In this document: positions 8,026 to 17,495 of the stretch, piece after piece
How positions within the stretch are numbered: the first letter of the stretch is position 1
Layout of the letters: every line of letters begins with the position of its first letter
Assembly (NCBI GenBank): GCA_028287105.1
Contig: JAQBQH010000382.1
Span: 1 to 59,864, forward strand
Reading direction: 5' to 3'
From: Myxococcales bacterium
GTDB taxonomy: Bacteria; Myxococcota_A; Polyangia; Palsa-1104
DNA length: 59,864 nucleotides
The notes under the pieces: generated by a model
The model's input: only the letters and a program-made list of their open reading frames with translations
Told to the model about the DNA's origin: nothing
Databases searched by the model: none
Position numbers and translations under genes: made by a program

Positions 8026-10557
8026 ATGATCTCGAAGTCAGCCGAACAAAACCGTCCCATGACACCCTCCTTCCTCGCGGACGGCGGTGAAGCCGGGGCC
8101 CTCGTGCGTTCCGTCGATTGGTCCCAGACTCCGCTCGGACCCATCGAGAGCTGGTCGAGCAGTCTCAAGACCACGGTCGGGACGCTGCTCCACTCGCGCC
8201 ATCCGATGTTTCTGTGGTGGGGCGCGGAGCTGGTTCAGATCTACAACGACGCCTACGTCCCGAGCTTCGGCAAGGGCAAGCACCCGGCCGCGATGGGGCA
8301 GCGTGGTCGCGATTGTTGGCAGGAGATCTGGCCGATCATCGCGCCGCAGATCGACGACGTCATGCGGCGCGGCAGAGCCAGCTGGAACGAAGACCATCTC
8401 GTTCCGATCATCCGCAACGGCCACCTCGAAGAGGTCTACTGGACCTACGGCTACTCGCCCGTCTTCGACGACGACGGCGCCGTCGGCGGCACGCTCGTCG
8501 TTTGCACCGAGACCACCTCGCGCGTCATCGGCGAGCGGCGCGTGCGCACGCTGAGAAAGCTCGCCGAGCAGACGGCGTTCGCCGCGACCCCCGCGGAGGT
8601 GATGGACAACGCCGTGACCGTCTTCGCCGATTCGGTCACCGATATCCCCTTCGCGCTCGTCTACGCGTTCGACACCGAAGCGGCGCGGCTGACGCGCGCG
8701 ACCGGTCTGTCCGACGAGGCGCTGAAGGGCTTCGGGGATCACTACAGTCGCATCACGCCCGTCGAGCTGGTGTCGCGTCCGTCCTATCGAGCGCTGCCTG
8801 TCGGCGTCGCAGCATCGCCGACCTCGTCACTGGGCTCGTTGTCCGACGTGGTCTCGGAGGTCTTCGTCGCTCCACTGGCAAACAGGTCGTGCGCGGGAGC
8901 CAACGGCTTCATCGTCTTTGGCATCAGCCCACTTCTCCCATTCGACGGTCGCTACAACGACTTCTTGGTCCAGATCAGCGAACAGCTGGTCCTCGCCCAG
9001 GCGCGCGTGGAAGCGTTTCGCATTCGCGCGGCCACCGAGGGCGAGCGCAACAACCTGCTCTTGCAGGCGCCCGTGCCGACCGCGCTGTTGACCGGACCGG
9101 GGCACGTGTTTCAGCTGGCCAATCCGCTCTATCACGAGATGGTCGGCAACCGTGCGCTCATCGGCAAACGATACGTCGACGCGTTTCCCGAGCTCATCGA
9201 TACGCCGCTGCCGGGAATTCTCGACAGCGTCTATCGCACCGGAAAGCCGTTCGTGACCAAGGAGCTTTTGGTGGCGCTCGATCGCGACGGCGACGGAATC
9301 GCCGAGGATGTCTTCTTCCAGTTCAACCTGGAGGCGATGCGCGATCTCGACGGCAACGTCTACGGCATGATGGCGGTGGCGCACGACATCACCTACCAGG
9401 TCACGTCACGGCTCGCGCTGGAGAAGGCACAGCTCGAGCGCGAGAAGCTGCTGGCCGATCTCGAGGCGGCCAGCCGCGCCAAGGATGAGTTCCTGGCCAT
9501 GTTGGGCCACGAGCTGCGCAATCCGCTCTCGCCCATCGTGACGGCGCTCGAGCTGATGAAGCTGCGCGGCCAGTCGAGCAAAGAGCAGGTGGTCATCGAA
9601 CGACAGGTCACGCATCTGGTTCGGCTCGTCGACGATCTGCTCGACATCTCGAAGATCACGCGCGGCAAGGTCGAGCTGCGCCGAGAGTGGGTCGAAGTCT
9701 CCGACGTGCTGGCCAAGGCGGTCGAGATGGCCAGCTACCTGCTCGAGCAGCGCAGCCACCAACTGTCGATCGACGTCGAGCCGGGCCTGCGCTGGCACGG
9801 CGATCCGATCCGGTTGGCGCAGGTCGTCTCGAACCTCTTGACCAACGCCGCCCGCTACACCGACGTGGCAGGCCGCATCAGGCTGGCGGCGGCCAAGGAC
9901 GGCCACGAGGTGGTCATCAGCGTCAAAGACAACGGCACCGGGCTCTCGGCGGAGATGTTGCCGCGGATCTTCGATCTCTTCTTCCAGGGCAAGCGCAACG
10001 TCGACCGCGCCGAAGGCGGATTGGGCATCGGCTTGACGCTGGTCAAGAACCTGGTCGCGCTGCACGGCGGCACCATCGCCGCCATGAGCGAGGGGCTCGG
10101 CAAGGGCAGCGAGTTCGTCATCCGTCTACCGGCCGACATGCCGGCGACGGCCGTGAGCGAGGCGAACGCGTCGGTCGAAGTCCCGCGGTCGGCCATCGGC
10201 TCGCAGAAGCGCATCCTGGTCGTCGACGACAACGAAGACGCGGCCGAGCTCTTGTCGGAGATGCTGCGGACGGTCGGTCACGACGTCGCCGTGGCCAACG
10301 ATCCGATCGCCGCGCTCGTCGTCGCCGCACGGTTCAAGCCGGAGATCGCGGTCCTCGATATCGGCCTTCCCGTCATGGACGGTTACGAGCTGGCGACGAA
10401 GCTGCAGGAGATCATCCCGAACCTCGAGTGTCGGTTGATCGCGTTGACCGGTTACGGACAGGACCACGATCGCACGCGCAGCGAGGAGGCGGGCTTCTCG
10501 GCCCACCTCGTCAAGCCGGTCGACATGACGAAGCTGTTGTCGCTCGTCAGTGCGTAG
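8026..10557 (+). CDS. Hybrid sensor histidine kinase (PAS-GAF-PAS-HisKA-HATPase-REC)
   Basis: Soluble protein of about 843 residues with no membrane segment. The N-terminal PAS-like domain begins with the 'VDWSQTPLGP' signature and WWGAELVQIYNDAY. A GAF-like region and a second PAS-like domain (ending AVAHDIT) follow. The dimerisation domain has the phospho-accepting His495 in LGHELRNPL. The ATPase domain has a 'SNLLTNAARYT' N-box and GGLGIGLTLVKNLV G-box. The C-terminal receiver has acidic VVDDNED, Asp778 in LDIGLPVMDG and a KPVD lysine. The start at 8026 has a GAGGGC ribosome site; the ATG at 8059 is an alternative. It is an orphan kinase with no adjacent output gene. Confidence 0.93.
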   Translation: MISKSAEQNRPMTPSFLADGGEAGALVRSVDWSQTPLGPIESWSSSLKTTVGTLLHSRHPMFLWWGAELVQIYNDAYVPSFGKGKHPAAMGQRGRDCWQEIWPIIAPQIDDVMRRGRASWNEDHLVPIIRNGHLEEVYWTYGYSPVFDDDGAVGGTLVVCTETTSRVIGERRVRTLRKLAEQTAFAATPAEVMDNAVTVFADSVTDIPFALVYAFDTEAARLTRATGLSDEALKGFGDHYSRITPVELVSRPSYRALPVGVAASPTSSLGSLSDVVSEVFVAPLANRSCAGANGFIVFGISPLLPFDGRYNDFLVQISEQLVLAQARVEAFRIRAATEGERNNLLLQAPVPTALLTGPGHVFQLANPLYHEMVGNRALIGKRYVDAFPELIDTPLPGILDSVYRTGKPFVTKELLVALDRDGDGIAEDVFFQFNLEAMRDLDGNVYGMMAVAHDITYQVTSRLALEKAQLEREKLLADLEAASRAKDEFLAMLGHELRNPLSPIVTALELMKLRGQSSKEQVVIERQVTHLVRLVDDLLDISKITRGKVELRREWVEVSDVLAKAVEMASYLLEQRSHQLSIDVEPGLRWHGDPIRLAQVVSNLLTNAARYTDVAGRIRLAAAKDGHEVVISVKDNGTGLSAEMLPRIFDLFFQGKRNVDRAEGGLGIGLTLVKNLVALHGGTIAAMSEGLGKGSEFVIRLPADMPATAVSEANASVEVPRSAIGSQKRILVVDDNEDAAELLSEMLRTVGHDVAVANDPIAALVVAARFKPEIAVLDIGLPVMDGYELATKLQEIIPNLECRLIALTGYGQDHDRTRSEEAGFSAHLVKPVDMTKLLSLVSA

Positions 10558-10578
10558 CCCGCCGACGGCGAGCGCGCA

Positions 10579-10962
10579 TCAGCCTGCAGGCCGCTCTTCG
10601 ATCGAGTCGACGCGGTTGGGATAGAAGGCGAGGTGGTCCTTGATCGCCGCGACGGCCGCGAAGGGCGACTCGTAGGTCCACACCGCGTTGGTCGCGCGCT
10701 CCCCGCCGGCGGGAACGCTGTAGTAGGAGCAGTCGCCCTTGTACGGACAGTAGGTGCCGTGGTCGGTCCGTTGCAGCAGCGACATGTCGACGTCGCTCCG
10801 CGGGATGTACAGGACCGCCGGGTAGGATGATTCGCGCAGCGCGAGTGCCGCTCGCGTGTCGGCGACGACGCGCCCGCCGACGGTGACGACGACCCGCGAC
10901 GGGTGGGGCGCGACGCTGATTGGGTGATCGGCTCCGGGTTGCTTGATCGGCTTGGAGGTCAT
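10579..10962 (-). CDS. DUF427 domain protein
   Basis: Protein of 127 residues that is almost entirely a DUF427 domain. It shows VVVTVGGRVVADT, an ALRESSYPAVLYIPRSDV stretch, the CPYKGDCSYYSV stretch and a C-terminal AAIKDHLAFYPNRV. The family is small and beta-rich with no established biochemical role. The gene is convergent with the hybrid kinase gene (22 bp apart) and follows the lipoprotein gene by 45 bp on the same strand. Confidence 0.92.
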   Translation of the reverse strand: MTSKPIKQPGADHPISVAPHPSRVVVTVGGRVVADTRAALALRESSYPAVLYIPRSDVDMSLLQRTDHGTYCPYKGDCSYYSVPAGGERATNAVWTYESPFAAVAAIKDHLAFYPNRVDSIEERPAG

Positions 10963-11007
10963 GATCGATTCCTTCGCCAGCGCGCCGTAGCCGCGCCGGC
11001 TCGGCGC

Positions 11008-11724
11008 TCAGTTGGCGGAGTAGAAGGCGGCGACGTGGACGGCCGTCGGAGGTTTGCAATTCGTCCACCACAGGAAGCTGCTGCATTTGACGTCGACGCT
11101 GCCGCTGAACATCGCGCCGCCCTGGACCGCGATCTTCGCGGCGGCGGGATTGCTCGACGCGGCGTAGTCGTAGCCGAAGCCCGACGCTGGCGCGGCGGAG
11201 TAGACCTTCTCGTTGACGAGCTGCACGGAGACGTTGCCGTTCGTCGCGAACGACAGATCGAAGAGCGCGTCGCGCTGCTGCACGGCCGACACCGAGACCG
11301 GCTGGCTCGGCGTGTAGATCTCGACGACATCTTGGAGCGGGCCGGTCGCGGAGGTGGTGGCGTCGCGAGAGCCGAAGATGGCGATGACGGCGCCCTCGTG
11401 GCCGGCATACGGCGTCGCCAACACGCGGTCGAGCGCGGCCTTGCTGGTGTGCGCGTCGCTCGCCAACCGCACGCGCGGCAGGATGGGCGCGCCATAGGTC
11501 GAATTGAGCGACGAGGGTTTGGCGTTCGCCCGTCTCAAGGCGAGGGGCGCGGTCGATCCGGGCCCGGCCGGCGTGACGTAGAAGTAGATCAGCCCAGCGT
11601 TGGTGCTGAAGAGCGACTCGACCTCGTTGGTACCGGCCACCGCGCTCTCCTCGTCTACCGTCCCACCCACGCAACCACCGGCAAGCAGCGCGGCGGTCAA
11701 CACCCACGATCCTCGACGCATCAT
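11008..11724 (-). CDS. Lipoprotein of unknown function
   Basis: Protein of 238 residues with a clear signal: MMRRGSWVLTAALLAGGC gives lipobox LAGGC. The mature part is beta-rich with alternating polar strands and two Cys near the C-terminus (SSFLWWTNCKP). I recognise no domain. GTG 11727, ATG 11724 and ATG 11721 are all possible starts after a GGGAGA ribosome site; 11724 has reasonable spacing. Probably outer-membrane attached. Confidence 0.8.
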   Translation of the reverse strand: MMRRGSWVLTAALLAGGCVGGTVDEESAVAGTNEVESLFSTNAGLIYFYVTPAGPGSTAPLALRRANAKPSSLNSTYGAPILPRVRLASDAHTSKAALDRVLATPYAGHEGAVIAIFGSRDATTSATGPLQDVVEIYTPSQPVSVSAVQQRDALFDLSFATNGNVSVQLVNEKVYSAAPASGFGYDYAASSNPAAAKIAVQGGAMFSGSVDVKCSSFLWWTNCKPPTAVHVAAFYSAN

Positions 11725-11881
11725 CACGGTCTCCCGGCGTAAGTCTTAGACATACACCGAGGAGGTGCGCAGGTCAACAGAAAACTTAATACTTATAGAT
11801 AGTTGCAACGACGGTGAGCTACCTCACGCGCATGACCGCGGACGGGCTGCCAACCGCGCGAATTCGCCGGAGCGCGCGACT

Positions 11882-14371
11882 TCAGCCCTCGGACTCGCGC
11901 AGGCCGGCGGCGCGATAGCCGGCGATGAGCGCCGCCACGGCGTCGATCTGCACGGGCTTGACGAGGTGCGCGTCGAAGCCGACCTCGGCGGCGCGCCGGC
12001 GATCCGACTCCTGACCATAACCGGTGACTGCGACCAGCCGGAGCCGCTCGCCGCCGGGAGCGCCGCGCAACCGGCCCGCCAACTCGTAGCCATCCATGAC
12101 CGGCAGTCCGATGTCGAGCAGCCCGACGTCGGGCGCGAACTCGTCGGCGACACGGATGGCTTCGGGTCCGTCGTGAGCGACGCGTGTAGAGTACCCGAGC
12201 ATTGCCAGCGCATCGGCGAGCAGATCGGCGGCGTCCTCGTTGTCGTCGACGATGAGCACGCGCAGGGCGCCGGGGCTGCGCGGCTGCGGCGCAGAGGCGA
12301 CGACGGCGAGCGCGCGGCTCGCCAGCGCGGCCGACCGCGGCAGCTCGATGACGAAGGTGCTCCCCTGGCCGCGCCCGCCGCTGCGCGCCTCGACCGTCCC
12401 GCCGTGCAGCTTGACCAGGCTGGAGACGATGGTGAGCCCGAGACCCAGACCGCCCTGCGCGCGATCGAGCGCCTGGTGCTCCTGCGCGAACGGCTCGAAG
12501 ACGCGCGGCAGCATGTCGGACGCGATGCCGATGCCGTTGTCGGCGACCTCGAGCGACACCCGCTCGCCCTCGACCCGCGCCGAGATGCGCACCCGCCCGC
12601 CCGACTCGGTGTACTTGGCGGCGTTGGTCAAGAGGTTCGCCACCACCTGCGCCAGGCGGATGGTGTCGCCGTCGACGACGAGGCCGCGCATCGGGACCTC
12701 GACCTCGAGGTGATGACGGCGCTGCTCGAGGAGCGGGCTGGCCATCTCGATCGCCTTGGCCACCACCTCGGACAGCTCGACCGGCTCGCGCTTGAGCTCT
12801 ACCTTGCCGCGCGTGATGCGCGAGACGTCGAGGAGATCGTCGACCAGCCGTGTGATGTGGCCGACCTGTCGCTCGATGATCGAGCGCTCCTTGATGAGCG
12901 TATCGCCGCCGCGCAGCCGCATCAGCTGCAGCGCCGTCGTGATCGGCGCCAGCGGGTTACGCAGCTCGTGGCCGAGGATGGCGAAGAACTCGTCTTTGGC
13001 GCGATTGGCGGCTTCGGCGTCGCGCCGCGCGCGCGACAGCTCGGTCACGTCGAAGACGACGACGATGATGCTCTCGGTCTTGCCGTCGCTGCCGGGCATG
13101 GGCTGATAGACGAAGTCGAAGAAGCGCTCCTCGTCGAGCTGGCCGTCTTCGCCGTTGATGGTGAGCCCGACCGAGCGGCCCACGTAGGGCTGCCCCGTCT
13201 GGTACACACGCTCGATCAGCTCGAAGATGCCCTGCCCGGCGAGCTCCGGGATGGCCGCGCGCAGCGGCTTCTGCAAGAGCGCGCGCTTGTTGAGCAGCGC
13301 GACGTAGGGCGGATTGGCGACGTCGAAGATGTGCTCCGGGCCGCGCAGAACCGCGATGCCCACCGGCGCATGCTCGAACAGCGACGACAGCCGGCGCGCG
13401 TGCGCCTCCTTCGCCGACTCCGCCTCGCGGCGGGTGGTCTGCTCGCGCTCGCGCGAATCTTTCTCGGCCTGCTCGGCGCGCTGCGCGGCGAGGTTGGTGC
13501 CGATCTCGCGCGTCACCGACTGAAAAAAGCCGCGATAGCCGTCGTCGAAGCGCAGCCGCGGGCTCTTGCCGAAGGCGATGACCCCGATGGGATCGTCGAC
13601 AGGCGAGCGGCGCACCGGCGTCAGGTAGAGGCCGGTCACCGGCTCGGGCCACGCCGTGGTCGCGATCGACGCCTCGGCCTCGACCGGCGCGTTGGTGACG
13701 AAGGCGCGCGCCACGGCTTCGTTGACCGGACCGAGCCGCGCCTCGCACTGCTCCACGCCGACGTAGCCGGCACAGGCGGCGACGCGCAACCGTCGCTCCG
13801 TCTCGTTCCACAGGTACATGCAGGCGAACGGGATGTCCTTCGGATTGGCGGCGAACGCGTCGGTCGCCTGGCGCAGCACCTCCTGCCGCGCCGTGAGCAG
13901 GCGCAAGGTCTCGGCCCGACGCTCGGCCAGCACCGAGTCGGTCATCTCGACGACGGGCTGGTAGATGCCGACGATGCGGCCCTCGTCGTCGCGCAGCGGG
14001 CTGAACGTGAAGGTGAAGTAGGCCTCCTCGGTGAAACCGTGGCGGGTCAGCGTGAACGGCGCGCGCGCCACCTCGACGGGGCTGCCGCCTTCGAGGACCT
14101 GGCGCATCATTGGGATGACGACCGGGTAGGTGTCCGGCCAGGACTCGCGAAGCGGTGCGCCGAAGTAGCGCGGGTGGCGCGGGCCCATGATGACGGCGTA
14201 GCCATCGTTGTAGATCTGGGTCTGCTCGGGGCCCCAGAAGACGATGGCGGGCGTCGGCAGCTCGAGGATCATGTGGACGTAGCTTTGCAGGCTGCGCGGC
14301 CAGCCATCCATGGGGCCGAGCGGCGTTCGCGACCAGTCGATGCTGCGAAGAAAGTCGGGCGTAATGGCCAT
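11882..14371 (-). CDS. Hybrid sensor histidine kinase (PAS-GAF-PAS-HisKA-HATPase-REC)
   Basis: Soluble protein of 829 residues with the same architecture as the kinase at 8.0-10.6 kb and an equivalent first domain ('IDWSRTPLGPMDGWP', 'FWGPEQTQIYNDGY'). The two are clear paralogues. A GAF-like region and a PAS-like region (HAPVGIAVLRGPEHIF) follow. His468 lies in ILGHELRNPLAPI, the G-box region is QGGLGLGLTIVSSLV, and the C-terminal receiver carries Asp753 in LLDIGLPVMDG and a KPVQ lysine. It is divergent from the beta-propeller gene, with 162 bp between starts. The partner is unknown. Confidence 0.94.
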   Translation of the reverse strand: MAITPDFLRSIDWSRTPLGPMDGWPRSLQSYVHMILELPTPAIVFWGPEQTQIYNDGYAVIMGPRHPRYFGAPLRESWPDTYPVVIPMMRQVLEGGSPVEVARAPFTLTRHGFTEEAYFTFTFSPLRDDEGRIVGIYQPVVEMTDSVLAERRAETLRLLTARQEVLRQATDAFAANPKDIPFACMYLWNETERRLRVAACAGYVGVEQCEARLGPVNEAVARAFVTNAPVEAEASIATTAWPEPVTGLYLTPVRRSPVDDPIGVIAFGKSPRLRFDDGYRGFFQSVTREIGTNLAAQRAEQAEKDSREREQTTRREAESAKEAHARRLSSLFEHAPVGIAVLRGPEHIFDVANPPYVALLNKRALLQKPLRAAIPELAGQGIFELIERVYQTGQPYVGRSVGLTINGEDGQLDEERFFDFVYQPMPGSDGKTESIIVVVFDVTELSRARRDAEAANRAKDEFFAILGHELRNPLAPITTALQLMRLRGGDTLIKERSIIERQVGHITRLVDDLLDVSRITRGKVELKREPVELSEVVAKAIEMASPLLEQRRHHLEVEVPMRGLVVDGDTIRLAQVVANLLTNAAKYTESGGRVRISARVEGERVSLEVADNGIGIASDMLPRVFEPFAQEHQALDRAQGGLGLGLTIVSSLVKLHGGTVEARSGGRGQGSTFVIELPRSAALASRALAVVASAPQPRSPGALRVLIVDDNEDAADLLADALAMLGYSTRVAHDGPEAIRVADEFAPDVGLLDIGLPVMDGYELAGRLRGAPGGERLRLVAVTGYGQESDRRRAAEVGFDAHLVKPVQIDAVAALIAGYRAAGLRESEG

Positions 14372-14533
14372 GCGCTGTTCGCCCCAACGGTAGCGCGAAG
14401 TCGACGTGCGCGCGACGTCTCACCGCCACGAGAAGTTCGCCAGGCGCTCGCTCGTGGGGCGACTGGGCGGGTCTTGCCGTGCGTTCGCGCTGGGGCCATT
14501 GACATCGAGCGTGCGATGGATGAGGACAGGGAC

Positions 14534-15580
14534 ATGACGAAGCGGTGGCTTTCCCTCGCGGCTCTCCTGTTCCTCGTCGTGACGGCTCCGGTGATGGCGC
14601 AGCAGGCGCCGAAGCCGGTGGCACCCTCGGTAAAGCCGCTGCCGCTGCCCGACGGCAACGGCGGCATCGGCTTCGACGACCTGCGCTTCGACACGACGCT
14701 CGAGCGGGTGCTGGTTCCGGCGGGACGGACCGGCAACGTCGATCTGATCGACCCGGCCAACGGTGCCGCCACGACCATCGCCGGATTCACCAAGGTCGCG
14801 CGCTACGATTCGGGACACGGCCAGAGCGTCACCTCGGTCGACGTCGGCGAGGGCTACCTGTTCGCTACCGACCGCGACGCGCTCCGGCTGGCCGTCGTCG
14901 ACTTGGCGACGCGCAAGATCGCCATTCAAGTGCCGCTGGCGAGCGCGCCCGACTATGTCCGTTACGTCGCGGCCACGCGCGAGCTATGGGTCACGCAGCC
15001 CGGCAAGAAGCGAATCGAGGTCTTCAGCCTGTCGAAGGCGACGCCGCCGGTTCCGACGCACGCCGCGTTCATCGACACGCCGGGCGGGCCCGAGTCGCTG
15101 GCGATCGACGGCAAACGCGGCCGCGCGTACACGCACAAGTGGAAGCAGTCGACGATGGCGATCGATCTGAAGACGCGCGCGATCACGTCGACGTGGTCGG
15201 CCGGTTGCGGCGATCCGCGCGGCATCTGGATCGACGAGGCGCGCGGCTTTCTGCTCGTCGGCTGCGAAGACGGCACCGCCACGGTGCTCGACGTCGCTCA
15301 CGACGGCAAGCTGCTCTCGACGGCCAGGAGCGGCAGCGGCGTCGACATCATCGCCTACGACGCCGCGCGGGCGCACCTCTACCTCCCCGGTGACGAGAGC
15401 GCCACGATGGCGATCCTCGGCGTATCGGCCAAGGGCGTGCTCACGATTCTCGGCGTGGCACCGACGGTGAAGGATGCGCACTGCGTCACCGCCGACGACC
15501 GCGGCAACGCCTACGTCTGCGATCCGCACCACGGGCAGCTGCTGGTCATCCACGATCCGTATCCGCCGAGCGGCGGCTGA
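14534..15580 (+). CDS. Secreted YVTN/NHL-like beta-propeller protein
   Basis: Protein of 348 residues. A signal peptide (KRWLSLAALLFLVVTAPVMA) is followed by a Pro-rich spacer. Repeated blade-like units then have strands such as VDLIDPANGAATTI, LAVVDLATRKIAIQVPL and WVTQPGKKRIEVFSL, the pattern of cytochrome-D1-like/YVTN propellers. No haem or metal site is evident. The ATG at 14534 follows GAGGACAGGG and gives a clean signal peptide. Its 3' end overlaps the convergent redox-enzyme gene by 35 bp. Confidence 0.85.
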   Translation: MTKRWLSLAALLFLVVTAPVMAQQAPKPVAPSVKPLPLPDGNGGIGFDDLRFDTTLERVLVPAGRTGNVDLIDPANGAATTIAGFTKVARYDSGHGQSVTSVDVGEGYLFATDRDALRLAVVDLATRKIAIQVPLASAPDYVRYVAATRELWVTQPGKKRIEVFSLSKATPPVPTHAAFIDTPGGPESLAIDGKRGRAYTHKWKQSTMAIDLKTRAITSTWSAGCGDPRGIWIDEARGFLLVGCEDGTATVLDVAHDGKLLSTARSGSGVDIIAYDAARAHLYLPGDESATMAILGVSAKGVLTILGVAPTVKDAHCVTADDRGNAYVCDPHHGQLLVIHDPYPPSGG

Positions 15581-16508
15581 GCGATCGGTTCAGGTTCGGG
15601 AGGCCCAGCTCGCGGCGGTAGCGCTCGAAGCAGCGCAGGCCGGCCTGGAGGCGCAGGAGAGCGCCTTCGCCGATCGGGCGCGCCAGGGCCGGGTCGGCGG
15701 CCACGAGAGGCTCGATCACTTCGCGGTTCCAATCGCGCGAGTGTTGGACGTCGAGCGTGGCGTGGAGCGCGAAGTATTGGCGGGCGCGTCCGCCGACGCC
15801 GAGACGCTCGAGCCCGGCGTTGACCTTCGCGGCGCGGCCGGGCGCGGTGAGCTCGACGACTCCGAGCGCGCCAACCGACTGGTACGCGTAGCGCCGGTTG
15901 GCCGCGAGCGCGACGAGCAGATTGGACAGCGCCACCGATTCCCAGACGATGTCGTGTGCGTCGGCGCTCTCGATGTCGAGCTCCTGCGCCAGTCGCGCCA
16001 GCATCGGGCCGTGCATCGCGCCCGGTTTGCCGCGCCCCATTTCGTCCCAGTAGTTGCGCGCCAGCTCCAGCTTCGCGCGCGTGGGAAAGCGCACCTGGGT
16101 CAGCGCCACGAGGTCATCGAAGCCGGCCTCTCCGGCGACCTCCTGACGGAGGAACCAGCGCATCTCGTCGATAGTGGCCGCTTCGGCGAGGTACTCGAAT
16201 AGCGGATCGTGCTGGCCCGGACCGACGCGCTCGAGCGCCAGGAGCCAGTCCATGAACTGGTCGGGCTGCGAAGGGGCGAGCCCCACCATCGGCGCCACCA
16301 GCGCGCGCAACTCCTCGACGTACTCGCCCTCGTCGACGAGCAGCGGGCCATCGGCGGCGAGCTCCGCGCGCCAATTCTCCGTTGGCAATCTCGGACATAA
16401 GCGCTGTCGATTGAATCTCGCGAGGGCGTATTGCCGAAGCGCTTCCCGATCTGCGGCGGCGGAGTGGGCTCCGGCGGCGGAGTGGGCGCTCGGGTTCGAT
16501 TCCAGCAT
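15546..16508 (-). CDS. Iron-containing redox enzyme family protein (haem-oxygenase-like fold)
   Basis: Protein of 320 residues, all-helical by eye. Typical family features are a 'LFEYLAEAATIDEMRWFLRQE' helix, FDDLVALTQVRF, then 'NYWDEMGRGKPGAMHGPM' and an 'HATLDVQHSRDWNREVI' helix with candidate metal ligands. The family comprises TenA/haem-oxygenase-like non-haem iron proteins, several of which act in small-molecule biosynthesis. The start at 16508 is tentative (GAGGGA lies very close to the ATG). It is divergent from the amidinotransferase-fold gene with 84 bp between starts, and overlaps the upstream propeller gene tail to tail. Confidence 0.82.
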   Translation of the reverse strand: MLESNPSAHSAAGAHSAAADREALRQYALARFNRQRLCPRLPTENWRAELAADGPLLVDEGEYVEELRALVAPMVGLAPSQPDQFMDWLLALERVGPGQHDPLFEYLAEAATIDEMRWFLRQEVAGEAGFDDLVALTQVRFPTRAKLELARNYWDEMGRGKPGAMHGPMLARLAQELDIESADAHDIVWESVALSNLLVALAANRRYAYQSVGALGVVELTAPGRAAKVNAGLERLGVGGRARQYFALHATLDVQHSRDWNREVIEPLVAADPALARPIGEGALLRLQAGLRCFERYRRELGLPNLNRSLSRRSADTDRG

Positions 16509-16592
16509 TCCCTCACGTATTGCACGATGCGGACCGGCCCGGAACGTGCTGGGTCTAACACCATGGCAGCGGGTGTGGCTCCACGCAGAATC

Positions 16593-17495
16593 ATGGCTGG
16601 CCCCGACATCGTGATGAGCGCGGTCGGATGCGTCGAAGGTCACCGCGAGCGCGAGGGCAATTCGTGTCACTACCGCGTCGCCTGGGCGATCAATCCGCAC
16701 ATGCGCATCGGGGCCGCCAGCCCGATGCGCGCGCGCCTCCAGCTGGGCCGCTTCGCGCAGGAGCTGCGCGCCGCCGGCGCGTCGCTCGTCGAGCTGCCCT
16801 TCGTGCACGGCGCGTTCGATTCGGTGTTTGCCAAGGACAGCGCGCTCCTCACCGAGCGCGACGGGATTCGCCGCGCCCTCCTCGCCCGCCCGCGCCGTCG
16901 CGAGCGACAGCGGGAGCAGCGCGCCCGCAAGGAGGCGCTGGCGGCGCGCGGCTTCGTCGTCGCCGACGCGCCCGGCGCCTGCTTCGAGGGCGGCGACGTC
17001 GTCGTCGCACCGGACGTCGAGGAGCTGTTCCTCGGCTACGGCTTTCGCTCCGAGCGCCGCGCCGCGCGCGCCCTCGAGCGCCACATGAGCTGCCCGGTGC
17101 GGTCGCTGCGCCTGGTCCATCCGCTGCTCTATCACCTCGACCTGGCGCTGGCCGTCCTCTCCGACGGGACGGCGCTGGTCTGTCGCGAGGCGTTCGACGA
17201 GGCGGGGCTCGCCAGCCTGCAGGCGTCGCCGGCGATCGAGCGGATCGTCTTCGTGCCGCTCGCCGAGGCGCTCTCGTTCGCGCTCAACCTCGTCGAAATC
17301 GGCGACCGCGTCATCGCCGACGGCCACTCTCCGACGATGGCGCGGGCGCTCGCGGAGTCGGGTCGCACGCTACGATCGGTGGAGCTGAGCGAATTTCGAC
17401 TGGCGGGCGGCAGCGCGGCCTGCCTCGTCGCGGTCGTGCATCAGCCCCTGGTGATCTCGAGGCAGACGACGGCGATCCGGTCGATGTCGGCATAG
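16593..17495 (+). CDS. Amidinotransferase-fold hydrolase (dimethylarginine dimethylaminohydrolase-like)
   Basis: Protein of 300 residues. Visible family features are the N-terminal AWAINPHMRIGA, CFEGGDVVVAP, catalytic His181 in YHLDLALAVL, and catalytic Cys277 in GGSAACLV near the C-terminus. These are the Cys/His pair of the DDAH/arginine deiminase/amidinotransferase superfamily, so activity on a guanidino or amidino compound is expected; the substrate is not readable. The start is uncertain (ATG at 16593 or 16614, both with weak ribosome sites). Its last 55 bp overlap the convergent methyltransferase gene. Confidence 0.85.
   Translation: MAGPDIVMSAVGCVEGHREREGNSCHYRVAWAINPHMRIGAASPMRARLQLGRFAQELRAAGASLVELPFVHGAFDSVFAKDSALLTERDGIRRALLARPRRRERQREQRARKEALAARGFVVADAPGACFEGGDVVVAPDVEELFLGYGFRSERRAARALERHMSCPVRSLRLVHPLLYHLDLALAVLSDGTALVCREAFDEAGLASLQASPAIERIVFVPLAEALSFALNLVEIGDRVIADGHSPTMARALAESGRTLRSVELSEFRLAGGSAACLVAVVHQPLVISRQTTAIRSMSA

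Noticed and set aside
11765-14533. Long open frame on the + strand upstream of and in frame with the propeller gene
   Set aside because: It is antisense to the hybrid kinase, is rich in Arg/Gln/Ala without domains, and the true propeller begins at a signal peptide with a ribosome site at 14534.
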